A stretch of 51,460 nucleotides of DNA from Bacillus timonensis (GTDB lineage Bacteria > Bacillota > Bacilli > Bacillales > Bacillaceae_L): contig NZ_HE610987.1 of assembly GCF_000285535.1 (NCBI RefSeq), positions 390,704 through 442,163 of the forward strand, given 5' to 3'. A program made the translations under genes and the position numbers. Shown piece after piece: positions 50,772 to 51,460 of the stretch (position 1 is its first letter; each line of letters starts with the position of its first letter). The notes under the pieces were generated by a model that did no database searches, was not told where the DNA came from, and saw only the letters and a program-made list of their open reading frames with translations.

Positions 50772-51460
50772 ATGTCAAATGTAAAAAAAATCAGGAAGGG
50801 CAGTATTTTAAAAATCATTGCATTGTTTGGCTTTATTGTGTTGTTACTCTTGTATTCTTTTTTCTACTAAAAACAAAGTTTTTTCTCGAAGCCGATGCAT
50901 CTGAACCTGTAGTCGAGACCGTCGCACCTGCTGAAACTCCTGAAAAAAACAAACCAATCGACGATGATTTAAAAGTTGATGACCCATTAAAAGGTAATAT
51001 TGAAGAACAAAAGCCCACTGTGGAAGAACCTACAACTACTACAAAACCTACAGTCGACCCAGCTCCAGTTACCGTGAAACCAACAACTCCCGAAGTCGAT
51101 GATGAACAGGAAGCCGATGATAAACAGGAGGCACCAAAGGAAACACCAGCCCCACCATCAAGGGCGGTATATCTTACTTTTGATGATGGTCCTCATAAGG
51201 TTTCAAAGGATATCCTTGCTTTACTCGATCAATATGATGCGAAGGCAACTTTTTTTATGTTAGACAACAATATTAAGAATTATCCAGATGCCGTTAAGGA
51301 AATGGTGAGTAAAGGTCATAGTGTTGGCCTTCATGGCGTGACCCATGATAAAAATAAATTCTATCAGTCTTCTAAATCTGTTGTAGGTGAGATGGACCAA
51401 ACGCAGCAGACAATTTTAGAATTGACGGGCATTGAAACTGACCTAATTCGAACTCCGTTT
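50772..51460 (+). pseudogene. Polysaccharide deacetylase, one-base frameshift, runs off window
   Basis: ATG at 50772 (AAGGA upstream) gives MSNVKKIRKGSILKIIALFG plus a membrane helix, but stops at TAA after SFFY. A different frame continues without stop: LKTKFFLEADASEPVVETVA, a Pro/Thr/Glu-rich linker, then the NodB domain RAVYLTFDDGPHKVSKDILA, ATFFML, and SVGLHGVTHD. Adding one T to the six-T run at 50858-50863 joins both parts into a membrane-anchored peptidoglycan or chitin deacetylase. It may be a sequencing error, phase variation or true inactivation. The 3' end is outside the window. Confidence 0.75.

Overview
The window looks like chromosomal DNA from an endospore-forming Bacillaceae bacterium (Bacillus sensu lato; a Mesobacillus-, Cytobacillus- or Neobacillus-like genome is a guess). 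Reasons: low GC, strong AAGGAGG ribosome sites, frequent TTG/GTG starts, many hairpin-plus-T terminators, a gene order matching the Bacillus subtilis yfk block, and several Bacillus-restricted families (yfkD, BH0509, SE1561, DUF1128, lia operon, mreBH, yfmM, helD). There are no tRNAs, rRNAs, CRISPR arrays or intact insertion sequences.

Layout. 1-3075: a decaying sugar-acid type catabolic cluster (LarA/DUF2088 protein, PdxA-like C-terminal scrap, frameshifted Gfo/Idh oxidoreductase, ThuA protein, LacI regulator). 3551-6437: class I fumarase and an MFS permease. 6574-19779: DUF4317 protein and the yfk-type block (yfkAB, yfkD, a YczE-type membrane protein, yfkE, OsmC, yfkF, yfkH, yfkI, yfkJ, yfkK), interrupted by BH0509, a PfeT/ZosA-like metal P-type ATPase with PerR- and Fur-like sites, and a 32-residue basic peptide gene. 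20036-28211: a 47-residue membrane protein, treA with a TreR-like operator, DUF488, a DnaJ-homologue, mreBH, a FUSC membrane protein, a TerC/YjbE protein and an SRPBCC-ArsR pair. 28404-37690: sporulation-type histidine kinase, two tandem DUF2294 genes, a SpoVB/YkvU-like flippase, yfmM, helD with a leader terminator, and a small membrane protein.

37769-41650 is the most interesting part. Read on the minus strand it encodes a 6-TM HD-GYP protein, a 22-residue cationic peptide with a CWWC core and its own terminator, a membrane M50-type metalloprotease (HEFGH) with a PqqD-like N-terminus, and a 6-TM histidine kinase whose membrane module is homologous to that of the HD-GYP protein. I infer a peptide maturation and sensing system that I do not recognise as described.

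41945-45597: a lia-type envelope stress operon (liaI, liaH/pspA, liaF, liaS, liaR) with a repeat element between liaH and liaF. 45743-51460: 3-methyladenine glycosylase, an HTH protein fused to a degenerate F1-ATPase beta-like domain, a CtaG-like protein, separate GNAT and nitrilase genes (fused in B. subtilis YhcX), and a polysaccharide deacetylase with a one-base frameshift that runs off the window.

The intergenic DNA is rich in structured repeats. Ten copies of a REP-like palindrome with a GGGACGGTTCT core occur at five loci, and two of them encode the last residues of neighbouring proteins. There are also a 52-bp tandem array, a 20-bp degenerate tandem array, and at least four other hairpin-rich repeat elements.
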